From the NCBI GenBank assembly GCA_002354735.1, contig DEMD01000007.1, positions 212,161 to 276,160 on the forward strand: a stretch of DNA of 64,000 nucleotides, in the 5' to 3' direction. Numbering within the stretch: position 1 is the first letter of the stretch; each line of letters starts with the position of its first letter. The translations under genes and the position numbers were made by a program. The stretch is from Gammaproteobacteria bacterium UBA2679. GTDB taxonomy: Bacteria; Pseudomonadota; Gammaproteobacteria; Pseudomonadales; Oleiphilaceae. Below are positions 25,237-37,257 of the stretch, piece after piece. The notes beneath the pieces were generated by a model. That model did not search any database. It was not told the origin of the DNA and saw only the letters and a program-made list of their open reading frames with translations.

Positions 25237-27033
25237 TCAGAATGAAACTGATACAGAGGCATCGATGGAATCACGGTCACCTACGCCGCTGTAGGGTTCC
25301 CCACCGAAGCGGGCAGTGTAACCTACCTGCGCTGTATACTTGTTCAGATACACCGCTCTCAAATCCAGACTGGTAGTAACCTGACCTTCACGGAAGAGGA
25401 TCGGACCGTAACCATAGACATCATGTGCCCATGAAAATATCGGCGACAGGTTCACGCCGGCGAAGGCGTCGTTGTAGTCCAGAGATGCACGCATGCGGTA
25501 ACCCGCTGAAAGCGAAGTCGTAAAGCCTTCGTTTTCACAGAACTTCGGATTATTGTTGGTGCCGCCTTCACATGGCACGACGACGCCTGCATTCTGCTGA
25601 GGACCAACACCAAAGGTACTGTCTCTACCAAAACGCGACTCGTCATCATCCGGGAAGCCATGCAGATAGGTGGCACCCAGCTCTGTCGCGAAGCTGAGTC
25701 GACTTGCACCGAGCACCTGGTCGAAGAACTTGATGAAGGTAACCTGGGCCTGGGTCATGCCGAACTCTTCGTAACCCTGTATTTTTCCACCAGGTGAATA
25801 CTCATCACCGAAAGCACTCAAAGGCGCACCAGTAATGGGGTCACGCCCGTTGAGGCTGGCCAGGGTAAGCTCGAAGCCGTTTTTCTGAACTGGCATATCA
25901 GGTCTGTGGCTGATTTCACCACCGATAGACCAGCCACCTTCTGTACTCGTGCTGAAACTGATACCAAACAGATCGATCGCTTCAGGGAAAGTGACCTGAT
26001 AGGCGCCAAATGGCTGTCCCGCCGCTGGATTATTGCCTACGAAGTTCACGTAAGGCAGTGTGCTGTTGGTGCGATAGTAAAAGAAACCGAGTTCGGTATC
26101 GCCAAGTGCCGCCGCGTACCAGCGAACGGCCGCGCCGAACATACCGTCATTATCCGGCTCATCATCACCGAGCCGCTTGTTGTAAAGCCCCTGCTGCAGG
26201 ACGAGTGTTTCTGGCACTTCGCCGGCGATCAGGATCGGACCGCAACCATCAGCGACGGTGTCGTTGGTCGAGTAGAAGGTTCCGCAAGGATCGACCTGGG
26301 TCTTTTCCCACTCGAACTGGTAGAACGCTTCAACTGTCACATCGGCTGTGACGCCAATGGATGTGTATAGCATGTTGACCGGGAGCAGAACGTCCTTGAC
26401 CTCGGCACCAGGTGAACGAGCAGCAGAGAAGTCGAGCGGGTTGATCGAGTTGATACCACCCAGGATAAAGGTACTTTCACCCCAGCTCAGTACCTGGCGA
26501 CCCACGCGAACGTTGATGGGGACTTCGCCTGCGTAAAAATCGCCCCACACATAGGCGTCGAGGAAACGCACGTCCGAACCAGCCTGATCGAGTGTGTCGT
26601 CGTTCAGCGGACGAGTCTGACCGAGTGGGTCAGCAGCCCTGCTTTCGTCCATGAGCTCCCGATCGTAGAAGTAGCGTAAGCGAGTAAACCCACCGAAGTT
26701 CTCATAGCTCATGAGCAGGTCGGTAGTACCCTTGACCACCTTCGAGAAGGTCTTGCCGCGATCGTAGTTCCAATCGCCATCGTCGGTATTGTTGGTCGAT
26801 GAGCCAGTAGTACTGCCCTTGCCGTAATTAGGCAGACTGCCCTGGGCGAGATAGTCCTTATCGCGCTTTTCCACACGCCAGCTGGCACCTGCTGTCAGCG
26901 TTGTGTCGAGAGAGCCTTCGATATCACCGAGATAGAACTGGAACGCCTGAGCCGGCATTGAGAGGGAAGAAGCTGCAGCAATAGCAGCCGATAGCGCAGT
27001 CCATCCGAACCGACGCTGGGAATGTTTTATCAT
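25237..27033 (-). CDS. DUF1302 family outer-membrane protein
   Basis: 598 residues. A signal peptide (AAIAAASSLSMPAQA) is followed by FQFYLGDIEGSLDTTLTAGASWRV, the typical DUF1302 N-terminus, then a long barrel-like domain ending in DASVSVSF with a C-terminal Phe. It should sit in the outer membrane. ATG 27033 has GGAG 9 bases upstream. It is first in a two-gene run with DUF1329 and is divergent from the thiolase. The leader is rich in A and T tracts. Confidence 0.92.
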   Translation of the reverse strand: MIKHSQRRFGWTALSAAIAAASSLSMPAQAFQFYLGDIEGSLDTTLTAGASWRVEKRDKDYLAQGSLPNYGKGSTTGSSTNNTDDGDWNYDRGKTFSKVVKGTTDLLMSYENFGGFTRLRYFYDRELMDESRAADPLGQTRPLNDDTLDQAGSDVRFLDAYVWGDFYAGEVPINVRVGRQVLSWGESTFILGGINSINPLDFSAARSPGAEVKDVLLPVNMLYTSIGVTADVTVEAFYQFEWEKTQVDPCGTFYSTNDTVADGCGPILIAGEVPETLVLQQGLYNKRLGDDEPDNDGMFGAAVRWYAAALGDTELGFFYYRTNSTLPYVNFVGNNPAAGQPFGAYQVTFPEAIDLFGISFSTSTEGGWSIGGEISHRPDMPVQKNGFELTLASLNGRDPITGAPLSAFGDEYSPGGKIQGYEEFGMTQAQVTFIKFFDQVLGASRLSFATELGATYLHGFPDDDESRFGRDSTFGVGPQQNAGVVVPCEGGTNNNPKFCENEGFTTSLSAGYRMRASLDYNDAFAGVNLSPIFSWAHDVYGYGPILFREGQVTTSLDLRAVYLNKYTAQVGYTARFGGEPYSGVGDRDSIDASVSVSF

Positions 27034-27350
27034 CGAACGCTACTCCATTATACTTTTTTTTGCTGGATCGTAATTCCAATATAGACCGTAACGCAGTTTT
27101 TCTCCAAGCCAAGAAAAAAAATTTCTCAGCTCAAAAATACAAGGACTTGGCGCCGCATTGTATGGTATGAGGCTGAGACTCCCTACACTACTGCACGTTG
27201 GCCGTCGTCGCGTGTACAATAAGCTTTGAATCCGGCCTGCAGACTTGCCGTCTGAAAGCGAGCTTCTGCTCAGGCCTGCAAACTGCGTCACAGCAGCGAC
27301 GCTTCAGATAACAGCATTTTCAAGACAAATCCGAGCTGGAGACACATTGA
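27034..27350. other. DUF1302-thiolase divergent intergenic region
   Basis: 317 bases without a gene. The left half has phased A and T tracts (T8 at 27054, A8 at 27114), which may bend DNA. On the minus strand TATAAT (27047-27052) and TATATT lie shortly before the DUF1302 ATG, but their -35 matches are weak. On the plus strand TACAAT near 27218 is a possible -10 for the thiolase with a poor -35. No start point can be assigned with confidence. Confidence 0.6.
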
Positions 27351-28526
27351 ATGAGTGAAGTATTGATAGTGGCAGGTTGCCGTACCGCCATGGGCGGTTT
27401 CCAGGGCGTTCTGTCCGGCTGTTCTGCGACGAAACTGGGCGCCGACGCGATACGCGAAACCGTGCGGCGTGCACAGGTCGATCCGGCCTCAGTAGACGAG
27501 GTCATCATGGGCTGCGTTCTCCCTGCCGGCCTCAAGCAGGGCCCCGCGCGTCAGGCGATGCTGCAGGCTGGCCTGCCGAATTCCACTGGTGCGACCACCA
27601 TCAACAAGCTCTGCGGCTCAGGCATGAAAGCCGTGATGCAGGGCCACGACGCCATCGTGGCCGGGTCCAGCTCGCTGGTCATTGCCGGCGGAATGGAAAG
27701 CATGAGCAATGCGCCATATCTTCTGGAAAAAGCAAGATCGGGCATGCGAATGGGTCATGGCAAGGTCATGGACCATATGTTTCTGGACGGACTGGAAGAC
27801 GCCGAAACCGGCCGGCTGATGGGTTCTTTTGCGCAGGAAGTCGCTGACCAGTATGGGCTCAGCCGTGAAGCAATGGACAACTACGCCATCGAGTCGCTGA
27901 AGCGTGCCAATGCAGCAATGGAAGCGGGCGACCTCGACGCGGAGATCGTGCCTGTCGTGGTGCAGACACGCACTGGCGAAGAAACCGTGACGTCGGATGA
28001 GCAACCACTCACTGCGCGTCCAGAGAAAATACCAGGCCTCCGCCCTGCCTTCAGCAAGGATGGCACCATAACTGCGGCAAATGCGAGTTCGATTTCAGAC
28101 GGTGCGTCCTCCCTGCTGCTGGCAAGCCAGGATGCAGTGACGAAACATGGCCTGAAACCAATGGCCAGAATCGTAGCGCATACCACACATTCGCAGGCGC
28201 CCGGCGAATTCACCATTGCCCCTATCGGGGCCATGAAAAAGCTGTTCGAGAAGACTGGCTGGAGCGCCGAGGACGTCGATCTTTATGAGATCAACGAAGC
28301 CTTTGCCATGGTCACCATGTTGGCCATTCAGGAGCTCGGCCTTGATTCGTCAAAGGTCAATATCAGCGGTGGTGCATGCGCCCAGGGGCATCCAGTGGGT
28401 TCAACTGGCTCGCGCCTCCTCGTTACGCTGATGCACGGCCTGAAGCGCCTTGGCAAGAAGCGTGGCATTGCCAGCCTGTGCATCGGTGGCGGTGAAGCCA
28501 CTGCGGTTGCGATAGAGCTGCTCTAG
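27351..28526 (+). CDS. Acetyl-CoA C-acyltransferase (thiolase)
   Basis: 391 residues. The nucleophile Cys88 is in KLCGSGMKAV, the NEAF block is present, and the C-terminal GGACAQGHPVGSTGSR carries the catalytic His. The second cysteine is in SLCIGGGEA. It condenses or cleaves 3-ketoacyl-CoA; whether it works in beta-oxidation, acetoacetyl-CoA formation or storage polymer synthesis is not set by sequence. It stands alone with no fadB, phaB or CoA-transferase gene beside it. GGAGA lies upstream of the ATG. Confidence 0.94.
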   Translation: MSEVLIVAGCRTAMGGFQGVLSGCSATKLGADAIRETVRRAQVDPASVDEVIMGCVLPAGLKQGPARQAMLQAGLPNSTGATTINKLCGSGMKAVMQGHDAIVAGSSSLVIAGGMESMSNAPYLLEKARSGMRMGHGKVMDHMFLDGLEDAETGRLMGSFAQEVADQYGLSREAMDNYAIESLKRANAAMEAGDLDAEIVPVVVQTRTGEETVTSDEQPLTARPEKIPGLRPAFSKDGTITAANASSISDGASSLLLASQDAVTKHGLKPMARIVAHTTHSQAPGEFTIAPIGAMKKLFEKTGWSAEDVDLYEINEAFAMVTMLAIQELGLDSSKVNISGGACAQGHPVGSTGSRLLVTLMHGLKRLGKKRGIASLCIGGGEATAVAIELL

Positions 28527-28573
28527 GCCCTATCCTCGCGTCCTGGACAGGGGGTGACGGGCCAGAGCGCCTG

Positions 28574-29713
28574 TCACGCCTTGTGCTCAGCGGAGAGATA
28601 GTCTTTCGATTGCATCTCCAACAGCCGGCTTTCGGTTCGATCGAACTCGAAGCGCAGCCGCTGCCCCTGATAGAGCTCATAAATTGGCGCGGCTGCTGAC
28701 AGTATCAGCTTCACCCGCCGGTCATAGAACTCGTCTACCAAATTGATAAAGCGGCGTGCCTGATCTTCAATCGCAATATTGAACACAGGTACGTTGCTGA
28801 TGAGAATGGCGTGAAACTCTCGCGCCAGCTCAATGTAATCGTTCTGACTCCGCGGACCATCACAGAGTTCCTTGAACTCAAACCACACCACATCATCGCA
28901 ACGCATCCGCGCCTGCAGATGCCGCCCGTTCACGCTCAACGAAACACCATGGGTTCCGCAGTCCATTGCCAGCGCCTTGTAGCTGGCTGCCAAGGAAGTT
29001 TCTGCCTCGGCATCCAGCGGCGAATGGTAAAGCTCGGCCTGCTCGAGTGTTCGAAGTCTGTAATCCACACCGCCGTCGACATTGACAACCAGGGTGTGCT
29101 GGTTCACGAGAGCGATCGCTGGCAGGAATCGCGCCCGCTGCAGGCCATCCTTGTATAGACCATCAGGTACGATATTGGATGTACACACCAGTGTGACGCC
29201 GCGACTGAACAGGGCCTTGAGCAGGGTCGCCAGGATCATCGCATCGCCGATATCGCTGACGAAGAACTCGTCGAAGCAGATCACCCTCGCGTCTCGGGCG
29301 AAGTTGTCGGCGACGATCTCAAGTGGGTTTTCAGTGCTCTTCAGCTCTGCCAGATCCTTGTGTACCCGCTGCATGAAACGGTGGAAGTGGACCCTCAGCT
29401 TTCGATCGAAAGGCAGGCTTTCATAGAATGTATCCATGAGATAGGTCTTGCCGCGCCCCACACCACCCCAGAAGTAGAGACCACGCTCCGGCTCAATCTG
29501 CTCAGGCTTATGGCCGAAACGCTTTTTCATGCGCTCCAGAAGCGATGTCTTCTCCGACTTTTCGGCCTGATCGCGCGCCTCTGCCGCAACGAGGCGTTCA
29601 TACAGATTCTGCAGGTGAATAATGGCATTTTCCTGAGACGCATCATGGCTGAAGCCTCCCGACTCCAGATCCTGGCGGTATTTCTGCAGTGGTGCTAATG
29701 TACGGCTGGACAT
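28574..29713 (-). CDS. zapE: Cell division ATPase ZapE (AFG1-like)
   Basis: 379 residues. Walker A GGVGRGKT is at residues 83-90, Walker B region CFDEFFVSD follows, and the arginine-rich sensor part is in the second half. ZapE is an AAA+ type protein that acts at the Z-ring late in division. It is convergent with the thiolase and divergent from the YhcB gene, so two division-related genes share a 130-base control region. Confidence 0.94.
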   Translation of the reverse strand: MSSRTLAPLQKYRQDLESGGFSHDASQENAIIHLQNLYERLVAAEARDQAEKSEKTSLLERMKKRFGHKPEQIEPERGLYFWGGVGRGKTYLMDTFYESLPFDRKLRVHFHRFMQRVHKDLAELKSTENPLEIVADNFARDARVICFDEFFVSDIGDAMILATLLKALFSRGVTLVCTSNIVPDGLYKDGLQRARFLPAIALVNQHTLVVNVDGGVDYRLRTLEQAELYHSPLDAEAETSLAASYKALAMDCGTHGVSLSVNGRHLQARMRCDDVVWFEFKELCDGPRSQNDYIELAREFHAILISNVPVFNIAIEDQARRFINLVDEFYDRRVKLILSAAAPIYELYQGQRLRFEFDRTESRLLEMQSKDYLSAEHKA

Positions 29714-29843
29714 TGCTTTGGAGTACCCGTTTGCTGGTGTGATGTGCGGTTTTCAACGCCGTGGCCAAAGTGTCGGTCGACAAGCGTGAGCGGCCTATAA
29801 TACCCTACTTTGAATCCATCTTTGAGCATTTAAAGGACCCTCT

Positions 29844-30593
29844 ATGACGCCTTTCTGGATAGCGGTCAGCGTTGCCCTCAGCTTCGCCATTGGCCTGCTT
29901 GTCGGCATCGTACTGCACAAGACCGCGAGCCCTGGCAGCACCAAGCGTCGACGGCTCGAAGGCCAGATGGATCAGATGCGTGACGAATACGTTCGCTATC
30001 AAGCTGATGTCACTCAGCATTTTAGCGAATCGGCCAAGCTGATCAGGCGCCTGAACAAGGATTATCAAAGTGTGATCACCCACCTGGCACAAGGCGCAGA
30101 CAAGCTTGCTGGCGAGGCGGACTTCAATAGCAGCGAGCTGCTGGGGCAATTTCGGAATGACAGCTCAGGTACGAGTTCCGAGTTTGATTATAACGATAAT
30201 GCCAACCTTCGTGAGCGTCTGAGGCTACCGCCTGACCTTGCGATAGAGGGCTATGAAGGTCTTGGACTTGAAGCGGCTCATAGTCGGGTTGGTGCTTCAG
30301 CTTCAGCTTCACCAGATCGCTCCGCGACCAGGAAAAAGTCGCCAGCTCCTGCCACTGGCAGCAATCCGAAGGCTGAGCCTCTCCAGGTCCCTGGAGGCAC
30401 CAAGAGTTCGATCCAAGGCGCTAAAGTTTCCCGACAACACGTCCAAACCGTCGATTACGACGAGCTGCACGTTGATGGTTATGTCGAAGCACCACGGGAC
30501 TATGCACCCAGACGCGGTCCGGACGAAAACGGCACGCTAACCGAAGGCTACAACCTCAGCCGCGAAGAGAGCGAGCGCGACCTGCGGCACTGA
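29844..30593 (+). CDS. YhcB/ZapG (DUF1043) cell division-envelope protein
   Basis: 249 residues, longer than the 132-residue E. coli protein. One N-terminal membrane helix (ISVALSFAIGLLVGIVL type) is followed by a coiled coil with the DUF1043 core QMDQMRDEYVRYQADVTQHFSES. The tail after about residue 110 is a low-complexity, Ser/Ala/Pro- and charge-rich extension. YhcB links division, elongation and envelope synthesis in E. coli. AAGGA lies 6 bases before the ATG. Confidence 0.88.
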   Translation: MTPFWIAVSVALSFAIGLLVGIVLHKTASPGSTKRRRLEGQMDQMRDEYVRYQADVTQHFSESAKLIRRLNKDYQSVITHLAQGADKLAGEADFNSSELLGQFRNDSSGTSSEFDYNDNANLRERLRLPPDLAIEGYEGLGLEAAHSRVGASASASPDRSATRKKSPAPATGSNPKAEPLQVPGGTKSSIQGAKVSRQHVQTVDYDELHVDGYVEAPRDYAPRRGPDENGTLTEGYNLSREESERDLRH

Positions 30594-30605
30594 TCATAGT
30601 TGGGT

Positions 30606-31370
30606 TCAGACCGGGTTGCCCAGGTCGAAAAACCTGGTTTCAAGGCCGAATTCTGCAGCTAGCGCGGCGCCAAGTGCCTGCACCCCGTACCGCTCTGTCG
30701 CGTCATGGCCTGCAGCGTAGTACACGATGTCGTTCTCCATCGCGGCGTGGTAAGTCTGCTCTGAGGCTTCCCCGCTTATGAATGCATCCACACCAAGTTC
30801 TATCGCGTCATCGATGGCGCTTTGCGCACCGCCGGTACACCAGGCAACCGAGCGAACCATCTTCTGTGAATCGCCCAGCAACAACGGCTTACGCTGAAGT
30901 CGCTTCTCGATATGCCTCGCGAAGACATCTGCCTGGCAGGGCTCTGCTACCCGTCCATACCACAGCAGATCTTTCACCCCCATCAAAGTCTGTCTGGCCT
31001 CAACCTGCAGGCCCAGTGTTTCGGCAAGGGTAGCGTTATTGCCGTATTCGGCGTGAATATCGAGAGGCAGATGGTAGGCGAAGAGATTGATATCGTGGTG
31101 CATGAGCGCTTTCATGCGGCGGTACTTCTGGCCTGTCACTGTCAGCGGCTCATTTTTCCAGAACCAGCCATGGTGAACGAGAATCATGTCGGCTCCCCAC
31201 CGTGCTGCTTCGTCGACCAGTGCCTGAGAGGCAGTCACCCCGAGCAATACCTTGGCAATCTGAGTGCGCCCTTCAACCTGCAAGCCATTCGGGCAATAAT
31301 CCTTCACCTGCTCCGGCTCGAGAACCACGTTCAGCCACTTTTCTATCGCAGTGCGTTCAACCAATGCCAC
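30606..31370 (-). CDS. Nif3-like dinuclear metal-centre protein
   Basis: 254 residues. The metal ligands are visible: VHHGWFW, YHLPLDIH and AGHDATE. YCPNGLQVEG near the N-terminus is the family hallmark. Members form toroidal hexamers; the function is poorly defined (a GTP cyclohydrolase-like role has been reported for some). I favour GTG 31370, 9 bases after GGAGG; an ATG at 31379 directly abuts that GGAGG. It overlaps the 3' end of hisC by 14 bases. Confidence 0.87.
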   Translation of the reverse strand: MALVERTAIEKWLNVVLEPEQVKDYCPNGLQVEGRTQIAKVLLGVTASQALVDEAARWGADMILVHHGWFWKNEPLTVTGQKYRRMKALMHHDINLFAYHLPLDIHAEYGNNATLAETLGLQVEARQTLMGVKDLLWYGRVAEPCQADVFARHIEKRLQRKPLLLGDSQKMVRSVAWCTGGAQSAIDDAIELGVDAFISGEASEQTYHAAMENDIVYYAAGHDATERYGVQALGAALAAEFGLETRFFDLGNPV

Positions 31371-32547
31371 CTTCACCATCCTCCAGATGTTTATGCGCAT
31401 CGATGAGTGCCGCCATCATCTGTTCATTTTCATGAGACTGCCCTACAGTGAGTCGCAGGCAGTTTTCGACCAGCGGATGTCCGCCATGCAGGCACTTGAT
31501 CAGCACCCCCTGCTGCCTCATCGCCTTGTGCAGGCGCACAGCGAGTGCGTCCGTAGCAGTACCATCCGCCGCGTCGCTATCGCGCTTCGGCAACACACGG
31601 ACCAGGACGAAGTTGGCTTCACTTTCGAATACGTCCAGCCAGGGCAGCGCCTTCAGCTGTGACTCAAGGACCGAGCGAGAGGCTCTGAGCGCCTCGGTCT
31701 GGGCCATGAACTCGTCGTAGTGGTCCAGCGCGACTTCTATAAACAGCTGGGTGAACACATTGATATTGTACGGCAATCTGGCTTTATCAAATTCGCTGAT
31801 CCAGGCCGCATGCCCGAATAGCATGCCAAAGCGCGCGCCGGCCATACCCAGCTTCGAGAGTGTTCGCAGAATCAGGACGTTTTCGAATTGCTGCTCCAGC
31901 CCTATGGCGCTGTAATCCGTGAAGGCCTCGTAAGCTTCGTCGATGACCAGCAGACTTCCGCTTTGTCTGCATTGCTCAGCCAGCTCGAGTATCGTCGCCT
32001 GCGAGTAGGCCACCCCTGTCGGGTTGTTTGGCTGTGCGAGAAAGACAAGCCCCGGCCGCTGTGTCCGGACAGCTTCTTCCATCGCCGCAAGATCAAGGCT
32101 GAAATCGGCCTGCAGAGGCACGCCTATGAACTGGCAGTCCAGCAGCTTGGCCAGATTGGCATACATCACGAAGCTCGGGACAGGCGCCAGAACAACCCGA
32201 TTCTGCGGCGCGATGACGGTGATGAGAAGCTGAATAAGCTCGTCTGAACCATTGCCGAAGATCATGGCTGACTCATCGGCAATCCCATAGAGCTGACGAA
32301 TCTGCTGTTCAATCCGCTGCGGGTGCGGTGATGGATACCGATTGATTTCAAGCGAGGCTAATCGGCTACGAAAGGCCGCCTCCACTGTCGATGGCAAGGG
32401 AAAGCTGTTCTCCATTGCGTCCAGCTTCAGCAGGCCCTGGGCGTTCTGCACATGATAGGCCCCTACCGCTCTGAGGCTTTCAGGGATCAAGGTCTCGATC
32501 AGGCTGGACCGTAGCCCCTGATCTGCGGCAGTTCTGCTGTCACTCAC
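31357..32547 (-). CDS. hisC: Histidinol-phosphate aminotransferase
   Basis: 396 residues. [12 protein letters not shown] at the N-terminus, [10 protein letters not shown] and [15 protein letters not shown] (PLP lysine) are the class I/II aminotransferase signatures of HisC. It converts imidazole-acetol phosphate to histidinol phosphate. I chose GTG 32547, which overlaps the hisD stop by 8 bases and has AGGG upstream; the longer frame to 32613 overlaps hisD by 74 bases and adds no conserved sequence. It follows murA-hisG-hisD on the same strand. Confidence 0.95.
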   Translation of the reverse strand: MSDSRTAADQGLRSSLIETLIPESLRAVGAYHVQNAQGLLKLDAMENSFPLPSTVEAAFRSRLASLEINRYPSPHPQRIEQQIRQLYGIADESAMIFGNGSDELIQLLITVIAPQNRVVLAPVPSFVMYANLAKLLDCQFIGVPLQADFSLDLAAMEEAVRTQRPGLVFLAQPNNPTGVAYSQATILELAEQCRQSGSLLVIDEAYEAFTDYSAIGLEQQFENVLILRTLSKLGMAGARFGMLFGHAAWISEFDKARLPYNINVFTQLFIEVALDHYDEFMAQTEALRASRSVLESQLKALPWLDVFESEANFVLVRVLPKRDSDAADGTATDALAVRLHKAMRQQGVLIKCLHGGHPLVENCLRLTVGQSHENEQMMAALIDAHKHLEDGEGGIG

Positions 32548-33871
32548 GATTGCCGCCCTGCCCTGAACCCTCGCCCGCATAGCCTTCCACACGATATTCA
32601 GCCGAGCGGGCATGGGCGGTCAGCCCCTCTGCCCTGGCCAGCACGCTCGCGACTCGACCCTGCTTCGCAGCGCCTTGTGCTGAAAAGTTGATAATGGAGG
32701 AGCGTTTCTGGAAATCGTACACACCAAGTGGGCTTGAAAACCTTGCCGTCCCGGAGGTTGGCAGCACGTGGTTGGGGCCCGCGCAGTAGTCTCCCAGTGC
32801 CTCAGGGGTGTAACGTCCCATGAAAATGGCGCCAGCATGTCGAATATTACCTAGTAGCCGCTCAGGCTGATCGACACAGAGCTCGAGGTGCTCGGGTGCA
32901 ATCAGGTTCACGACTTCGATGGCCTCATCCAGATTGGCACAGAGGATCATGCCACCGCGTGCGTCCAGTGACTTGCGAATGATGTCTGCTCGCTCCATCT
33001 CTGGCAGCAGTCGCTCAATTGCCGCCGTGACGCGATCGAGCAGTGCCTGACTGTCGCTGATCAGGATCGACTGAGCATCTTCATCGTGCTCGGCCTGCGA
33101 AAACAGATCCATCGCCAGCCAGTCCGGATCCGTCGCCGCATCGGCAACGACACAAATCTCCGATGGTCCCGCAATCATGTCGATTCCAACTTTGCCGAAC
33201 ACCTGCTTCTTGGCAGTGGCTACGTAAATATTGCCAGGGCCGGTGATCTTGTCGACCGGGCGGATCGTCGCCGTACCATAGGCCAACGCAGCTACAGCCT
33301 GTGCACCACCCACTGTAAAGATCTCATCGACGCCCGCCACTAACGCCGCCGTTAGCACTGCGTCATTGATCACGCCATCAGGTGTAGGCACAGTCATCAC
33401 GATGCGCTTCACGCCTGCCACCTTGGCAGGAATGGCGTTCATCAGCACCGAAGACGGGTAGGCAGCCTTGCCGCCAGGCACATAGATACCAACTGAATCC
33501 AGTGGCGTAATCTGCTGGCCCAGCACGGTGCCATCCGGCTCCGAATACTGCCATGAGGGCGCGGCCTGTCGCTCGTGATAGGCGCGTATGCGGGCAGCAG
33601 CAGCTTCGAGCGCTTCACGCACTGCGGGATCAACCTGCGCGGCATGATGAGCCAGCTGTTCCGCAGAAATGCGCAGCTGTGCGGCGTCGCTGAAGTCCAG
33701 TCGGTCGAAACGACTGGTGTAGTCGAGCACGGCAGCATCACCACGCAAACGCACGTCGGCGATGATATCGGCTACTGTATGCTCGACTGCCGATGTGTCT
33801 GCAGCCGATATATTAAGGAGCTGGTCGAGATCAGCAGCGAAATTTGCATCACTGCGCGCTAACATTTTCAT
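32540..33871 (-). CDS. hisD: Histidinol dehydrogenase
   Basis: 443 residues. [12 protein letters not shown], the zinc ligands in [11 protein letters not shown], and [18 protein letters not shown] are classic. It oxidises L-histidinol to histidine in two NAD steps. The start is ATG 33871 (MKMLA), though ATG 33865 is also possible; neither has a clear Shine-Dalgarno. It follows hisG by 24 bases. Confidence 0.97.
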   Translation of the reverse strand: MKMLARSDANFAADLDQLLNISAADTSAVEHTVADIIADVRLRGDAAVLDYTSRFDRLDFSDAAQLRISAEQLAHHAAQVDPAVREALEAAAARIRAYHERQAAPSWQYSEPDGTVLGQQITPLDSVGIYVPGGKAAYPSSVLMNAIPAKVAGVKRIVMTVPTPDGVINDAVLTAALVAGVDEIFTVGGAQAVAALAYGTATIRPVDKITGPGNIYVATAKKQVFGKVGIDMIAGPSEICVVADAATDPDWLAMDLFSQAEHDEDAQSILISDSQALLDRVTAAIERLLPEMERADIIRKSLDARGGMILCANLDEAIEVVNLIAPEHLELCVDQPERLLGNIRHAGAIFMGRYTPEALGDYCAGPNHVLPTSGTARFSSPLGVYDFQKRSSIINFSAQGAAKQGRVASVLARAEGLTAHARSAEYRVEGYAGEGSGQGGNRE

Positions 33872-33895
33872 GCGGAGAGTCTCATCATGTAGAAG

Positions 33896-35829
<1,934 letters not shown>

Positions 35830-36072
35830 TCAGGAATTCAGGGCTGACCATTCAGTCGGCGTGTAGGTTTTGATGGTTACAGCATGCACGGTCCCGTCAG
35901 CTATAAGCTCATTGAGCTGCTTGTAGACGTACTGCTGCTTCTTGACCGCATTTAGGTCTTCGAAGACATCACCAATGACCGTGACCAGGAAATGATAGTC
36001 ATCACCGCCGACTTTGACTTCACAGTCGCTCAGGCGCGGCTGGAGATAGTTTTCAAGTTCTTGAGGCTGCAT
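35830..36072 (-). CDS. ibaG: BolA-family protein IbaG
   Basis: 80 residues. The BolA fold is recognisable with KVGGDDYHFLVTVIGDVFEDL and AVKKQQYVYKQLNELIADG. IbaG binds monothiol glutaredoxin [2Fe-2S] clusters. I chose ATG 36072, with GGAG 10 bases upstream; a longer frame to 36216 adds an unrelated N-terminus. It lies between mlaB and murA, the standard order. Confidence 0.93.
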   Translation of the reverse strand: MQPQELENYLQPRLSDCEVKVGGDDYHFLVTVIGDVFEDLNAVKKQQYVYKQLNELIADGTVHAVTIKTYTPTEWSALNS

Positions 36073-36193
36073 AGTTGAGGCTCCCGTCCTGGAGGTATGT
36101 GCTGCGCGGAAGGCAGAAAAGATCAATGTGCTGATGTTGAAAAGCGGGGAGTATATCAGATGCCAGGAAGAGCGGCAGTGCAAACGCGGCCAA

Positions 36194-36517
36194 TCAGACC
36201 AACGGCAGCACCTCATCCAAGCCGCTCACCTTCGCCAGGTCGTGCAGCTTCCCGGACAGCCCTGCAAACTGCAGCGTTCTGTTGTGCTTCGCAGCCGTAT
36301 CAAGCCATCGGATCATTAGAGACAGCGCCACGCTCTGCACACTTTTCACCTGGCTGAAGTCAATGATGACCTGCGTGCTCGTTGCGCCGGCGAGAAAAGC
36401 CTTGCCTTCTTTCAGCAGAGACACGGCCGTATCGTTATCGATGTCGCCCGTAATCTCCGCATAGGCGCCGCCAGCGGCGCTATCCTGAACGCTGAGTCCT
36501 GCGCTTGGAGAAGCCAC
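36194..36517 (-). CDS. mlaB: STAS-domain protein MlaB
   Basis: 107 residues. A STAS fold with VIIDFSQVKSVQSVALSLM, where the conserved loop serine is present. MlaB is the small cytoplasmic subunit that stabilises the MlaFEDB complex. It starts with GTG 4 bases after the mlaC stop. Confidence 0.9.
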   Translation of the reverse strand: MASPSAGLSVQDSAAGGAYAEITGDIDNDTAVSLLKEGKAFLAGATSTQVIIDFSQVKSVQSVALSLMIRWLDTAAKHNRTLQFAGLSGKLHDLAKVSGLDEVLPLV

Positions 36518-36521
36518 TAGC

Positions 36522-37223
36522 CTATTTCTTTTCCTGTATGCGATCTTCCTCGACAGTGGAGGTCCAGTTATCGATGACCTTGTCGATATTGCCCTTGTGC
36601 TGACTCATCAACTGCTCAAACTTGTCCCGGAAGGCAAGGCCAAGGTTCACGCCGTTCACGATCACGTTTTCGAGCAGCCAGCCCTTCTTATCGCTGTCGT
36701 ACATCGAATAAGTCACGGGATACTTGTTGCCGGACTGCGAAACGACCTCGAGATTGACTGAAGCACGATCCTTGGCCCGCGGATTCAGTTCCGCCGACAG
36801 CACGTTGATATTGAACTGATCAGACTCGACAAGCGTCTTGCCATAGGCATTGAAGAGACTCTTCTTGAAGACTTCCACAAAGCGCTTCTGTTGCTCATCA
36901 CTGGCTTCGCGGCGATACCGGCCCATGATACGTGCAGAAATTCGCTGAAAATCGATCGACTCTACAAGTGCTCCGTGCATGATATCGTAGAATTTGGTCT
37001 TGTCCTCGTAGTAAGTCTGGCGCTGGTTTCGCAGCTTCTCGACCAGACGGTTGGTATCCTTTCGGACCTTGGCCATGATCTCGTCTTCCACACCGGCCTC
37101 GGCCTGGGCCGAGAACAGGGCACAGAACATCAGCAGGACTGCGAGCCCCATGGCTGCCAGGGCGGACCGTGGGGAAAACAGACTTTTATCGATCGGATGC
37201 AAAGCGGTAACAATTCGAGTCAT
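36522..37223 (-). CDS. mlaC: Periplasmic phospholipid carrier MlaC
   Basis: 233 residues. A long signal region (AALAAMGLAVLLMFCALFSAQAEA) precedes the MlaC/Ttg2D domain with KFYDIMHGALVESIDFQRISARIMG. It ferries phospholipid between the outer membrane MlaA and the inner membrane MlaFEDB. I chose ATG 37223, with AAGGA 9 bases upstream; the longer frame to 37277 overlaps mlaD. mlaA is not in the window. Confidence 0.94.
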   Translation of the reverse strand: MTRIVTALHPIDKSLFSPRSALAAMGLAVLLMFCALFSAQAEAGVEDEIMAKVRKDTNRLVEKLRNQRQTYYEDKTKFYDIMHGALVESIDFQRISARIMGRYRREASDEQQKRFVEVFKKSLFNAYGKTLVESDQFNINVLSAELNPRAKDRASVNLEVVSQSGNKYPVTYSMYDSDKKGWLLENVIVNGVNLGLAFRDKFEQLMSQHKGNIDKVIDNWTSTVEEDRIQEKK

Positions 37224-37257
37224 CTGCCAATATCCTTCCGTAGTTCGGGCTGCAATT

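Noticed and set aside
28527-28573. Imperfect hairpin between the thiolase and zapE
   Set aside because: A mismatch in the stem and no T-run on either strand.
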